The position numbers and the translations under genes are program-made. The notes under the pieces are model-generated. The model saw nothing but the letters and a program-made list of their open reading frames with translations. It made no database searches and had not been told where the DNA came from. A stretch of 64,000 nucleotides of DNA, taken from contig MSJH02000482.1 of NCBI GenBank assembly GCA_001931875.2, positions 248,001 through 312,000 on the forward strand, read 5' to 3'. Numbering within the stretch: position 1 is the stretch's first letter; every line of letters starts with the position of its first letter. Source of the stretch: Byssochlamys sp. IMV 00236. Lineage: Eukaryota > Ascomycota > Eurotiomycetes > Eurotiales > Thermoascaceae. This document shows positions 10,991-21,421 of this stretch, piece after piece.

Positions 10991-13094
10991 TTAAAGTGTA
11001 TTGGAAACTGGAGCTACAAAACAATGTATTGTATCCCCATACTTTCAAGAAACAATCCAAGGTTCCAATGCTCGGGGCTATATATATGTAGTCATAATAA
11101 ACCGTCAAGGCTATAGTATCCAGGGTATTATCCTCCGTAGGAGCAATAATTATCTTCCAGTCCCAATTGGACTGACATTTTGTCATTACTCTGTAAGTCT
11201 GTCCCGATATAAGTACAATGACTAGACTTTCTACGCTTTAGAGTCTACTTTACCCCCCAGACACAGTAGAAATGGGTATTTATTGACAGTTACTAATAGC
11301 TATCTAAAGCTAAGGAAGGGAAACAGAGAAATCTTTTGTCTTTGCAAGAAGCAAGACTATGACCTTCAGCCCTAGCTTCGGGCCCTAACGTTAACCATAG
11401 CTCGTACACGACGTCATGACTAACTACCGACGCTGTGACACTTCATTGCAATATCTGGGAGCGAAGCTCGCGGAGCTTGAATTCTCTAGCAACTAACTCA
11501 GCCTATTTATCTCTGCGGGTGGAGCTAGAAGGCATGGGAGAAACCCGACAGGAGGCCTGCATGTAGGCGGGCTCCAACCAAATATCTAGAGCAACTGCTC
11601 AGGCAGACCTGCTTTGAGCCGCTGATCGGGACTGAAATCGAGGGGGCCGCCTGCCCTCGAGAATAAGGAGGAACTCGTGGCCCTCTAAAAGGCCAATCCC
11701 TTGATTCTCGCACCCACGCCAAAGCCTCAAGTGGCTCTTTGTGGTCGACATAAAAGCCAGTATCAACACTGGACACAAGACTGCTGTCATCTTCAGGGTT
11801 GAAGAGCCTACCCCGTAGTGTGGCATCTCGAACGTATTGTACAGGGGACGCTCTCGTTATCGATTCTGCATTTTCCTTCATGAAGTCAAGTGAGACCGTA
11901 ATGATGGAGCCTAAGAGGTTTAGTCTCAGTTACAAAAGAAAGAAGTGTGAGCTTATTTCCGAACGCTTTCGCTGCAGCTAAACAAGCAGCTGGGTGGGAG
12001 CTCATAATACCATAGATATCATTCCCATCCTGCCTGAACTATTCAAAAGACCAAGTGCTAGCCCACGATCACGGTAGTCACGGTGCACTACTAACTGGGT
12101 GACCCAACAAACAGTCTTGCCATTATGATCCCATCTGCAAGCGAAGGCGTTGCCAGCAAGATAGCCATTGACGAAAACCCTAACATAGGAGCATGGGGAT
12201 GCCCTCAGGTATGTATTCGCTTCGAAGTCTTTCTTTGCTTAGCCGAACATGACTGCCTAGGACAAATTAAGTAAGTTGCCTTAAGGTTGGCATCAGGAAA
12301 ACGGACCTATAAGTAATGCAGTTCGTAGTGTCTATTGCCCATGAGACACGTAAAAGGAGAGCAAACTCTGCGTTCACACACAGCAACCACCAGGGAGGGC
12401 ATCAGAGAACAGTAAAATCTCGTACCCAAACCCATATGCTGTAACGGAGGTTTGTTTTGCTAGTCTCCTTCGTGACGGATCAAGCCGAACATGTTCGAAG
12501 AAATAACTCGATACAGTTTTACCCCTGAGAAGATGAATGCAAATATAAGGCGATTTACCATGTTCCAGAGGCTTGCCTCCCACATTGGTAATAACCAGCC
12601 CGGCCAATATCATCATATATGCGCGTAATCGATTGACACTTGCATACTTACTGTCAGTCCATCTGGTCAACTAATAGAGTAAGGCCATGCCTCCTATTAG
12701 AATCAATCCGCCAAGGAACGTGAGGTCGTACACATGGCCAATCTTCAATTGCCCGTCAGAAGGGAGGCGACACAACAAGCATCAGAAGCGGGGGAGCCCA
12801 TGGTGTGTTCCGTCTGTGATTGCAGTATTGAGATTAGACCGGTCTCTACCTGATAAGAGGATCGACTAGTCCTGATGTAAAAGACATAGCTGCTGAGTAC
12901 GTCGACAAGGATCAACTCCGGAGTGACTATATCCTGCTCTGATAGCTTTCGCTTTCTCGAAAAACCGCACCAGTTTTCAACGGGTGCCAGTGTGCCCTCG
13001 TAGACAGGGCATCTTCAAACACCCGCCGAAAAATTCGTGATCCCTGAATGGGTATTTGAGAGTAGCGGATCATATCCGGCATTACATTATATTC
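10991..13094. other. Degraded non-coding region
   Basis: No intact gene. Frames of 60-118 codons occur (for example 11881-11525 minus with 'LRGRLFNPEDDSSLVSSVDTGFYVDHKEPLEALAWVRE', and 12670-12374 minus), but I recognise none. An ATG at 12125 opens 28 codons ending in a plausible donor (CAG|GTATGT), possibly an orphan first exon. The setting next to transposon relics suggests old insertions and decayed genes. Confidence 0.45.
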
Positions 13095-13420
13095 TCGGTG
13101 CGCTTTCTAGTAGCAATGATAGGAATTTGTATATGCCAAAAGACTGTAAAACCACTGCATACCAACGGTGTTCAAGCTTGTTTAGGTTCAAGGTGAGCTG
13201 GCGCGTTTTGAAAGAATTTTCTAGGAAGTAGTCGTATACTTTCACAATCCGACGCTGACCGAGGCGTCGGACTTGGCCAGCGGCTTGCTGGACGAATCGG
13301 CCGGACGTGGGGATATCAAAGAGGTAAACGTTGCGATAGAGGAATTGGAGTTTGAGCCGGCAGAGTTGACATAATTGGAGCAGATCAAGACCATAGAGTC
13401 ACGCTCGGTACAGAAAGATG
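13095..13420 (-). pseudogene. SNF2-family helicase C-terminal domain relic
   Basis: Read on the minus strand from about 13375 downwards, the translation runs 'LKLQFLYRNVYLFDIPTSGR', then 'FVQQAAGQVRRLGQRRIVKV', then 'YDYFLENSFKTRQLT'. This is the end of a helicase C-terminal domain, with motif V-VI like 'xIxDIPTSxxxxxQxxGRxxRxGQ'. The invariant Gly-Arg of motif VI reads Gly-Gln here. A stop lies upstream at about 13385 and another downstream near 13105, and no ATP-binding half is visible. It is a dead fragment of a SWI/SNF-like ATPase, on the same strand as the adjacent copia C-terminal piece. Confidence 0.65.
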
Positions 13421-13551
13421 TTTCTGGTTTCCGCTATAAATTAACAACCAGCTGACATGGGCATCGGCATTGCTCTTCGAAGGAAGCCCATTCTGGCTCC
13501 CTTCTTCCTTGTCTCGAGGAAATATTGGAAAGGAAAAGCAAAAATGCCGAG

Positions 13552-14133
13552 TCATGCGGAACCTTTCATCCTAGCTATATTTTGATACTGCAGGACCGTA
13601 TCCTCGTCCGCAGTTGTCTCGGAGATCTGAACCTTGTAGGTTGACTTCATAGGCACGGACGTCTTTCCAGCATGCCCGTCGTAAAATCCCGATTCCTTCA
13701 GTATATCAGGGACGTATGCAGACTGGCTCATGGTAATCGTGTCGTCGTCAATGTTCCGTACAAGCTTGCAACCTAGGAAGCGACTAGGTTCCCCGAGGAT
13801 CTTCGTGTTGAATCTTGAGCTGAGCTCGTTGATAAAACGGTCAATTCCTTCGTCAGTAGTAGCGGCGATTATCATATCGTCAACGTAGATGACGATATGG
13901 TCCTCCGTGCAGCGAATTAGGATACAAGGATCTTCGTCCAGAGGTTCGAATCCCATGTCCTTCAGCTCGTCTGTGAAGGTTTCGTTCCATAAGAAAGCTG
14001 ACTGACGCAGTCCGTACAAAGCTTGCTTTAGCAGACAGACATATCCTTTTATCTTCTGGAATCCCGTCGGTTGTTACATATAAATTTTGCTGCCTTTCAG
14101 GACTGCATTCAGATACGCTGTGACGATATCACA
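13552..14133 (-). mobile_element. Ty1/copia reverse transcriptase relic, C-terminal piece
   Basis: Minus-strand translation starting at 14133 reads 'CDIVTAYLNAVLKGSKIYM', a stop, then 'QPTGFQKIKGYVCLLKQALY' and 'GLRQSAFLWNETF'. It continues with the YVDD catalytic box 'IVIYVDDMIIAATT' and 'RFNTKILGEPSRFLGCKL', ending near 13585. This is the palm domain of a Ty1/copia polymerase. The stop falls where copia elements normally have Glu ('YMEQPxGF'), and the RNase H domain is absent, so the element is dead. Its missing upstream part lies next to it in the opposite orientation. Confidence 0.88.
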
Positions 14134-14309
14134 TTGCCTCAAGCTTGACGCCGACGGCTACATCACTGGCTACAGAGCCAGATGGGTAGTCTGCGGTAAC
14201 TTCCAACAGACAGGTGACTACGAACGTCACTACAGTCCCGTCGTATCTGAAACGGCAGTCAAGATGTTTATAACTCTGGTCGCCGTACGTCGTCTTCGAT
14301 ATAAAAAGC
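14132..14309 (+). mobile_element. Ty1/copia reverse transcriptase relic, inverted N-terminal piece
   Basis: Plus-strand translation from 14132 gives 'HCLKLDADGYITGYRARWVV', then 'CGNFQQTGDYERHYSPVVSE' and 'TAVKMFITLVAVRRLRYKK'. This is the start of the copia reverse-transcriptase domain (cf. K-x-DADG-x-I-x-R-[YF]-KARWV..PVV). In an intact element it would be followed directly by the 'CDIVTAYLN' block. That block begins here at 14133 on the other strand, so the two pieces stand head to head with no spacer. The frame stays open to 14887, but residues beyond about 14309 are not copia-like; a weak resemblance to an integrase C-terminus ('KAVKVVDEISDLARLTY') is not secure. Confidence 0.8.
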
Positions 14310-15122
14310 TCCCAGCTGACAAGATCGTACGGCTGCATCCAAGGTCTCATGTACAGGCTAAGGTAACCTGGTCAGGATCCTGGAAGGCGGTAAAAGTTGT
14401 GGACGAGATATCCGATCTTGCTCGCCTTACTTACCCACCGCTGGGGAAGCTTCTTCGATCGCATATGAGAGACAAGCTTATGAGCATTTCCAGCGAGAAG
14501 GTCCTTGTGAACGTAACGGAACCAGAGCCAGGTGCCGATCAAGGTAAGTCCTCAGTACCTTCGCATATGCCAAACAGGTCTGCCGTTGGGTGGCTTGTAT
14601 ACGAGCGTCCCGGAGATCGATTTGAACCAAAGGATTTCCTCGCATATTTGGGGTGCCGGAAGGACTCTGTCTTTATTATCAATATTGGTGCCATTAGTTC
14701 CGGGCAACAAATGATAAAGCAAATAATTATATATAATAAGGTATCTGAAGTAGCATCCGCGGTTTCCTGTATAGATAATCTAATTATAATATGCGGCTTT
14801 GGGGTGCTGTCTGCCCATTGGGCATCGAATACCATCTGTGTGGTCTTATATAGAGAAAGGTTTGAAGATGGAAGAGAGGATAAATAAAGGATACCCTGAT
14901 AGGGAACATGGTAGTCACACGACTGAACTCGTTGGCCCATTGCCAAATCAAATATAGTCGCAGAGAAGTTCGGTCTTTTTCGAGCAAGAGAGCATTGACT
15001 TTTCCCGGACACTGCTGTATGAGCTTGCAGAGTATATTTAGCAATGTCTGTTGAATGGCACGATAGTGATGGCTCTCTGTCCTCGCCAATCCATATGGTG
15101 ATAGGAGGGCAATGATATGTTG
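14310..15122. other. Non-coding, degraded
   Basis: Downstream of the inverted copia piece. The open frame to 14887 contains no recognised domain after the reverse-transcriptase motif. AT-rich segments occur at 14718-14790. Nothing else can be supported. Confidence 0.4.
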
Positions 15123-15545
15123 CTAGCCTTCCGAACCGACAGCGAGGACTCGGTGTTCAAACCTGAGCGGTGCAGTCTGGGTCCGCGAAATGAAGGGCGG
15201 ATATACGTCAACCTGGAAGTGTATATCTGTCGAGACATCGAGGTCGAGAACCGATGCGCGGAAGTTGTTCGCGAGTTTGAGAGGGTCCCATGTCCATAGG
15301 GCACAGAACCACACTCGAAGGAACTCCAACTTTGGGAAATCCTTCATTCTCGTGTACCTCATCCAGTTGGGCGAGAATCCCTCAACAGAATCCATTTCGA
15401 GTATCCGCACGGACTGGCCTAGCATGAGCAAGTGTAAGAGACCACGAAGCAATTCGTCCTGGTCCTCGTCGGATAACTGACGATGGTTGCCTTCCCACCT
15501 CAAGATCCTGCTGCGACGAAGGGAGCCAGTCGTCCTCCTCGTCAA
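15123..15545 (-). pseudogene. LRR/F-box-like fragment
   Basis: A 140-codon minus-strand frame contains 'LLRGLLHLLMLGQSVRILEM', 'MKDFPKLEFLRVWFCALW' and 'ASVLDLDVSTDIHF'. The rhythm of Leu-rich strands ('PKLEFLRVWFC') resembles fungal F-box or leucine-rich-repeat proteins. There is no F-box and no credible start. An overlapping frame at 15588-15382 has acidic 'FASFDEEDDWLPSS', as though one frameshift separates two parts. Identification is tentative. Confidence 0.3.
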
Positions 15546-17472
15546 AGGAGGCGAAAGGTATCCCCTCCGCCGTCGCTATCGAGAGCAAAGCTTGCGTCTA
15601 GTCATGTTCAAGAAAATTCCACAAATTTTCAACTGAAGGTCACTCGTTTCCCTTTTCTTGAAGGTTCTAGTTCGTCGTTGCCAGCGTCTGCATTGCCCCA
15701 ATAGACCAGATCTCTGTCTCCTATCGCCAGTGTTGAAATATCCGGGAATCATTTCAAGTCGATCGTATATATTGTCCTATTTTCAGCTTCCTATGACAGA
15801 TCTCCATCGTTGTCCTATCGAGAGACGTAAAGGAGGTACTGTCTCAGGGAAATGTATATATAAATGCGTTAAACAAGTCGATTTCTCTAACGGTGGCATC
15901 CCAGACGGTCCAATATGTCCTCATTTCTGCAATATATAAAAATCGCACCCGGTCCCGGTGGATCGTTGCCGTATTTTGTCTCTGGACAATCGGTCGGATA
16001 TAGTGACCCAAAAACTCTCATTTTGGTTCTAACATCATTCAAGACCCTTAGCTTCAAGAATGACCAAGACCTCATGGACGGCAAAAGATGAGATCCCCAT
16101 GCCAGACCGAAGGCAAAGAGAAGGATTGAAATTTTTTCGATCCCGTACTGGACAGAAAAAACGAGCGAAGCCAGCCATCAGTTTAGACTCCTCAGTGTAG
16201 GAAGTAAACTGTGCTGTGGCGATTTGGAGTCGTGCCTGGCCAGACTGGTATTGCGGGAAATATGTAATGATGCTATCTTTTATAATGAGTCCGTTCTTTT
16301 CGGTGAGTTGAATATCTCTCCCATTCCATCAGAATCCGGATGTGTCAAAGTTGCTTTTGCATTCATCTCCATCAAAGTTATCGAGAAACCAACCAATATT
16401 CTTCTGGAACCGCTGCGACAACCAGTAAAGAACAGACAGGTTTTATTAAAGAGGTATGTTGTATTTCCCCCTTCGTTGAAATTGAAGCAGATTTTGGACG
16501 TTCTGCTCACACCTCATCGGGGAAAGAAATGTAAAAAAAAAGAGAAACTCGACCACAACTGTTGCCAGAAGAAGCCTGCTCCACAGGGCCCTAGCAAGGG
16601 GCCGCTGCGCATCCGGCGGCGAGGAAGGAGGATCACCACTGCTGAATTCTGAGGTGCAGTTATTCCGTTTGAAAGTCTAAGGAGCAAGACATCCAGATAA
16701 AGGAAAAGAGCTGGCACACAGACAGAGAAATGGAGCACTGCTCTCAGCCTGGCCTGGCACATATCCAGGAGCGAAAAGGCAGAGGAAGCACCACAATGGT
16801 GCAGATTAACCTAACTTTAGTTAGGATTGTCCAAAATGTATCCATTGTGAGAGCAGAGTACTCTCGAGCTTCGAATTTGTCATTTCGAGGTTCACATGTA
16901 GCACCATCTCTCGGAGCATCAACGGAAACATTATCTTCCTTCTTGGAAAATAACTCCGGAAAGATATTAAAGAGTATCCCTTGACACGGAGGGAGTGTGC
17001 GTTGTTTCGATTCTCCCCGGACCTTCTCGGCGTTCTCGACAGTAGAATTCACACAGTAAGGGAGCAGGGGCAAGGAAATGCCCTTCCCAGCCTTTGCATG
17101 AACAACGTATCCGCTGCCGGCCCAACAACGGGGCTCAGACAGGGATAAACAGGGGAGATGTGCGGTACAAACGACAACGCAGCACCAACAAATTTCTTTC
17201 TGCGTGCTAAGGATTCCGCAGGGTTCCGTCAAGTGAAACATGTAACAAAAGCATGCAGAAGAGCAACGGAGCTCATGTTCTGTGTCAGACGCAATGTATA
17301 TTTTGCTCAGCTGCACCTGACAAGAAAAGAAGGTAAGTAACATGCCACAAATTCATGTCTGATAATATCTGACAGGCATCCGGACTTACTATAGATGATG
17401 GGAAAATTGTGTCCTCCTTGATGGGCAGCGTTCTCAGCTTGATGTACCAATCGCTCATGGCACACGAGCAGG
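15546..17472. other. Gene-poor region inside the repeat-rich block
   Basis: Contains two longish frames without recognisable domains (16224-16652 plus; 17343-16744 minus, about 200 codons). The latter lies just downstream, in minus-strand sense, of the Helitron relic and may be part of the same insertion or a captured fragment. I cannot assign either. Confidence 0.35.
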
Positions 17473-17850
17473 TCACTGCAGATATTCTTCCGAGGTGGTC
17501 CCTCGCTGATGACAAGGATGTTCTGCCATGGGGGGGGAGGGAACAGCGCTGACATATATATAGTCATCCATGGGCAAAGCCTGCGATGCCACAGGATCAA
17601 TCTCAATGTCGCGATAGCCGGGGTGATGTTCGCGCAAATATCGCAGCCACCGCAGTACGCAGACGCGCCGGACGCGAAAATCCCGTAGGAACTGCCAGTT
17701 CAGGCGGGGGTCGGCCGACGTGTTAGAAGGGCGAAGCAGGACAATATCCAGCTGCGAGGGAATAAGGGGCAACTTGTTATAGACTTTGCCCGTATTCCGC
17801 AGGAAGTTAATCACATGGCCGCTGGAGAAGGTAAAGCACAGGTATGAAAC
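17473..17850 (-). mobile_element. Helitron-like transposon relic, N-terminal conserved region
   Basis: The minus-strand frame contains, in order, 'SSGHVINFLRNTGKVYNKLP', 'LIPSQLDIVLLRPSN', 'LNWQFLRDFRVRRVCVLRWL' and 'RYLREHHPGYRDIEID'. This matches the segment preceding the Rep domain in fungal Helitron Rep/PIF1-helicase proteins (the 'GHVINFxxDTxKVYxxLP..RRDFRVRR..' region). No Rep catalytic motif or PIF1 helicase is found within 1.5 kb on this strand, so only a fragment survives. The flanks contain several short TATATA runs. Termini (5'-TC, 3'-hairpin-CTRR) were not identified. Confidence 0.75.
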
Positions 17851-18734
17851 GCGAGGAACTGGATATATACAAGAAGAGGAACAACAGACCTGGGCTAGAA
17901 GAAGGTAAATGAAGATATATATAGAAGAAGTCAAGACAGCGTGCAGAACATGGCTAACTGGATATATAGGACTCCTTCAATACCTTCAAGCCGAGAAGCA
18001 TGATGCAGAGTAGAAAGAGAAAAGAACAGATATTCCGGGACAGAGGGAGGGTATGGGGTATTTATACCTTTATCTCATGCATCAATTCACAGATACCTGC
18101 AAGCAAACCCCGCACCACGTAGGCCGTTGCCGAACAATAAGGAATGCCGTCACTGATAGAATGCTGCTTTAGGAAAGATAAACGGGAGAAAACAGTCACT
18201 TCAATGGGAAGCAAGCGGGGAAGAAAAAACTGGAGGGTGGGAAGCGATAATTGGTAGTGATTATACTCCGTGATTGTGCTGAGTGATACCATATCTCCTC
18301 GCGCCAGTAGTCGGGATGTATGGACAAGGGAATACGTAGTGCGGGTAAAGCCTGGAGGAATGGAGAAATTGAAGGATACTGCATAGGATACGTGACTGAT
18401 ATTGGACGTATAGAGTGATGGAGCATAGCGCAATGCATACCGCTTTGCAGTATTTGCAGGCACATCATAGTAGACGCAGAATCTGGGCCGGGAGCAGTTC
18501 GTTTTCGTAACTGGTTGTACAAGAAAGTATCCGTCGGATGGATTCATTAGATCTATAACTAAATACATACAGTAAGGGTAAGGGCAATGTAGGCTATCAA
18601 GACGCTACGCATCTTATGCATATTAGATGAGGCAACGTACAAGTCTGGATGTAAGGCGTCACTGTCCATTTATCATCTCAATCTGTTAGCGTCCCGCTTG
18701 GGCATCTACGGCTACAGCAATATGAAGCAGCCTG
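17851..18734. other. Flank of the Helitron relic
   Basis: Includes a 168-codon minus-strand frame (18568-18062) with no recognised domain. Scattered GATATATA strings occur at about 17912 and 17961. It ends just before the stop codon of rce1. Confidence 0.35.
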
Positions 18735-20102
18735 CTACTTCGTTTTGGTCGTAAACGAGACCAGCTCCAGCGGAGAAGCCGTCAACGGCCACAGCTGGTA
18801 GTAAAAAGCCACCGCTCCCGCGACGAGGAGGGTATAATACGCGACGGTCCACCCGATCCCCAGTGTACCGTCGCCTGCCTGGAAGGTACTGATGTCTGAG
18901 TCTTCCTTTCCACGAACCAGGGGAGGGCCCATGGTGACTCCGGCTTCGACGCGACCCCAGAGTCGGGGAAGACCGCACCAGTTGCAGAAGCTGTGAATAA
19001 GGATCACGGCAGGAAGGGAGCCTGTCCGCAGAAAGACGAATGTCGCGTACCAGCCAAATACGGTGGTAAAGCCAAACTGGAAGAGAGATCGCAGTAGAGC
19101 TGCGAGCACCGCAGTATCCGGATGGGTCAAACGGAACTCATAGAAGTGGTGGATATGTGCAATCCCGAAATACAGGGGTGCCACAAGCACAATACGACCC
19201 GGGGACACCTTGGCCAGCAGGTGGACAGCAACAATGACAGAGCGGAACATGATTTCCTCCGTCACAGGGCCCTGAAGAATAGGTCAGCGTAAGAAGATGA
19301 AAACATTAACGGATTTCCTTACGGCCACATAGTTCCGCCAACCGATCCAGCCGCCCAGGGTCTCTGCGATCTTGCTGCCGCGAAACCATTCCTTCCACTC
19401 ACCCTCTGCAGCACCTCTCTCGAAAAGTGGACCGGCAAACAGGATGGCGGTTAGCAAGAAGCTGCGGGCGACCTCCATGGGACCAGCAGGCCACAATCCC
19501 AGAAGTTTCAGGCCATCCAGCAATGAAGCGTCACCCTTTTGGACCGCCAGACACAGGACGGCCAGAGAGCTCACCAGACAGGCGGCCGTGACGGCTCGAA
19601 TCCTGGCCCGGATGACAGACGGAGCATCTCTGCTCAGTGTGGGCGAGGGCTTGGTGACCGAGGAGAGGTAGAACGGCACCACATACGCCAGCGTGAAGAC
19701 GACCTTGCAGGAGGTTAGCGCGGGAGCCACGATGACTGCGGCGTGTAACAAATAACATCAGAGCAAGAACATGATGAACGGAAATGGAACCATGAGAGCA
19801 TGATGCAGGATGCAGGAAGCAGAACAACACATGGGGATCTAGGAACGGTTCGAGATTATGCGTCTTCGGAGCACCGACCACGACAATTCAGAATAACATG
19901 CAGAGTAGAGTAGATGTGGAATGCCATACCGACAGGAGAGCGGCCGTGTGCACCGAAATGACAGGCAACGGCTCTTCTATGAAGCTGCATCAGTACGGGG
20001 TGATTTTTCTTTGCCTCAACCCCAGCGATTGGCCGGGTTGGACGTACCGGACTCTCTGGAATACAGATTCTTGAGACGGCTGAAAAGCCCTATAGGCGCC
20101 AT
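18735..20102 (-). CDS. rce1: CAAX prenyl protease 2 (Rce1)
   Basis: Four exons (20102-20048, 19976-19930, 19703-19323, 19271-18735) give 339 aa; introns end TCATAG, TGCAAG (with GCTAAC branch) and CTTCAG. Rce1 is the ER membrane endopeptidase that removes the -AAX tripeptide from prenylated proteins such as Ras and a-factor. Visible hallmarks of the CPBP family are 'GPVTEEIMFRS' (E166, E167, R171), 'PLYFGIAHIHHFYEF' (H200) and 'LIHSFCNWCG' (H254, N258). Several hydrophobic stretches lie around them, for example 'VVFTLAYVVPFYLSS'. The first two exons are very short. I joined them because only this path gives one frame, 'ISVHTAALLS|VVFTLAYVV'. All catalytic residues are present. Confidence 0.93.
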
Positions 20103-21421
20103 GGCAGCTGGCCAGGAACAGCAGCAATAACGCTCAAACGGTCAGATGGGAATCAGATGGATTATTCTCTGGTTTCTCTGGTGAATTGGACGCTGCCACG
20201 CTGTCGACTGCCGATCTCTCCGCGAAGCTCCGAGCGGGGGAGAGAGAGACGAACTGTCAGAAGTTGGAACTACCGGACGGGTTCCTGGCGCTGATCGGGG
20301 ATCCTGGCCGATGATTGTGCTATTTTTGCAGATGGGGATTCCTCTGTGTGGCCCCGAAGCAAGAAAAAAGGAGCGGTTTGGTGAGGATTGTTATTATTGG
20401 TGCTGCGAGTCGCGTTGGACTTGCTGGCGTTCTTCTTTTCTCTCAGGAACGGATTCATCTCATCCAACCGGCCGATCTTAGCGACTGTTAGCGTCGCCCA
20501 GAGTGGATGAGTCCAATGTCATCCATCGCCGGTTCGCGTGTTCAGATCCAGATCAGTTCGACCCAGCGGGGAGAGAGAGAGAGAGAGAGAGAGGCTGGTG
20601 GAATTCAACGGCAGGTTTTCTCTCGTTCTTCTCTCGTTCTTCTCGTTATCGATATAAGTCTAACGATCAGCTTCATCGCAGCGCAGAACCCCCCAGGACT
20701 CGCCCTCGACAGAAAAGAAAAGACCAGACCAGTCCTGTTACTTCTGTATCACCTCCTGTGCATCCATTTCCCCCATCGTTTTCCCCATCTAAGCCTCCCA
20801 CTTGCGCAGGTCGTGCTTTAGACTCACTTTAGCCTCGATTCTCGCATACCAGACGCTTCACCGCCGGGCAACCAGATTCCTTGCCTTATCCCGGTTGCTG
20901 CTTCTTCTACTCTCTCTCTCCCTCTCTTCTGCTTCTTCGTTGCTCTGGGTCATGGTGGTGCTGGTGCTTCCTTCAGTCGTTCCCTTGTTCGTTTCGAAAG
21001 TCTTGTCTTTCACGTCCCTCGTTTAACTTGCCTTATGACCCTCGTTTAGTCAAAAAAGGCCTTCATGATGTCCTCATAGTTTCAATTGACGCTCTCTTCA
21101 TTGTTCACGCTCCTTTCCGGCTCCTCCAGAGTCCGCATTCACGACCAACTCGACGCATTCTTTGTCTATCCCAAAACAGTCATTCGTTTACTTATCACCC
21201 CCTCATTGTGGGCGCCATTGCCATTGCTATTGACATTGTTATTGTTCTACTCCATTCGAACGAGCCCAATTGCACCCGTATTTGCATTCTTTATTGATCT
21301 CACGGACCCTTTCTTGACCCGACAGTACGGCATACTTGCTACAGCATTGATATCGAATCTTTGCTGTCGTTTGTGATTCTATATATATTACGATTGTTTG
21401 ATAATGCGATAATATCCAACT
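20103..21421. other. Divergent promoter and long pyrimidine-rich leader
   Basis: 1.3 kb between rce1 and the Ser-rich protein gene. It contains a GA microsatellite (20571-20593), then a long C/T-rich plus-strand stretch (about 20620-21350) typical of long fungal 5' leaders. Several short upstream ATG frames lie there (for example 20503-20832). No conserved protein is seen. Confidence 0.5.
20571..20593. repeat. (GA)n microsatellite
   Basis: An uninterrupted GA dinucleotide run of about 23 bp in the rce1/Ser-rich gene divergent region. GA/CT tracts in fungal promoters often lie in nucleosome-depleted DNA; that role here is inference. Confidence 0.9.

Noticed and set aside
13941..13956. tRNA B-box-like string GGTTCGAATCCC
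   Set aside because: It lies inside the copia reverse-transcriptase frame (encoding Gly-Phe-Glu-Pro on the minus strand). No A box or foldable cloverleaf is present nearby.
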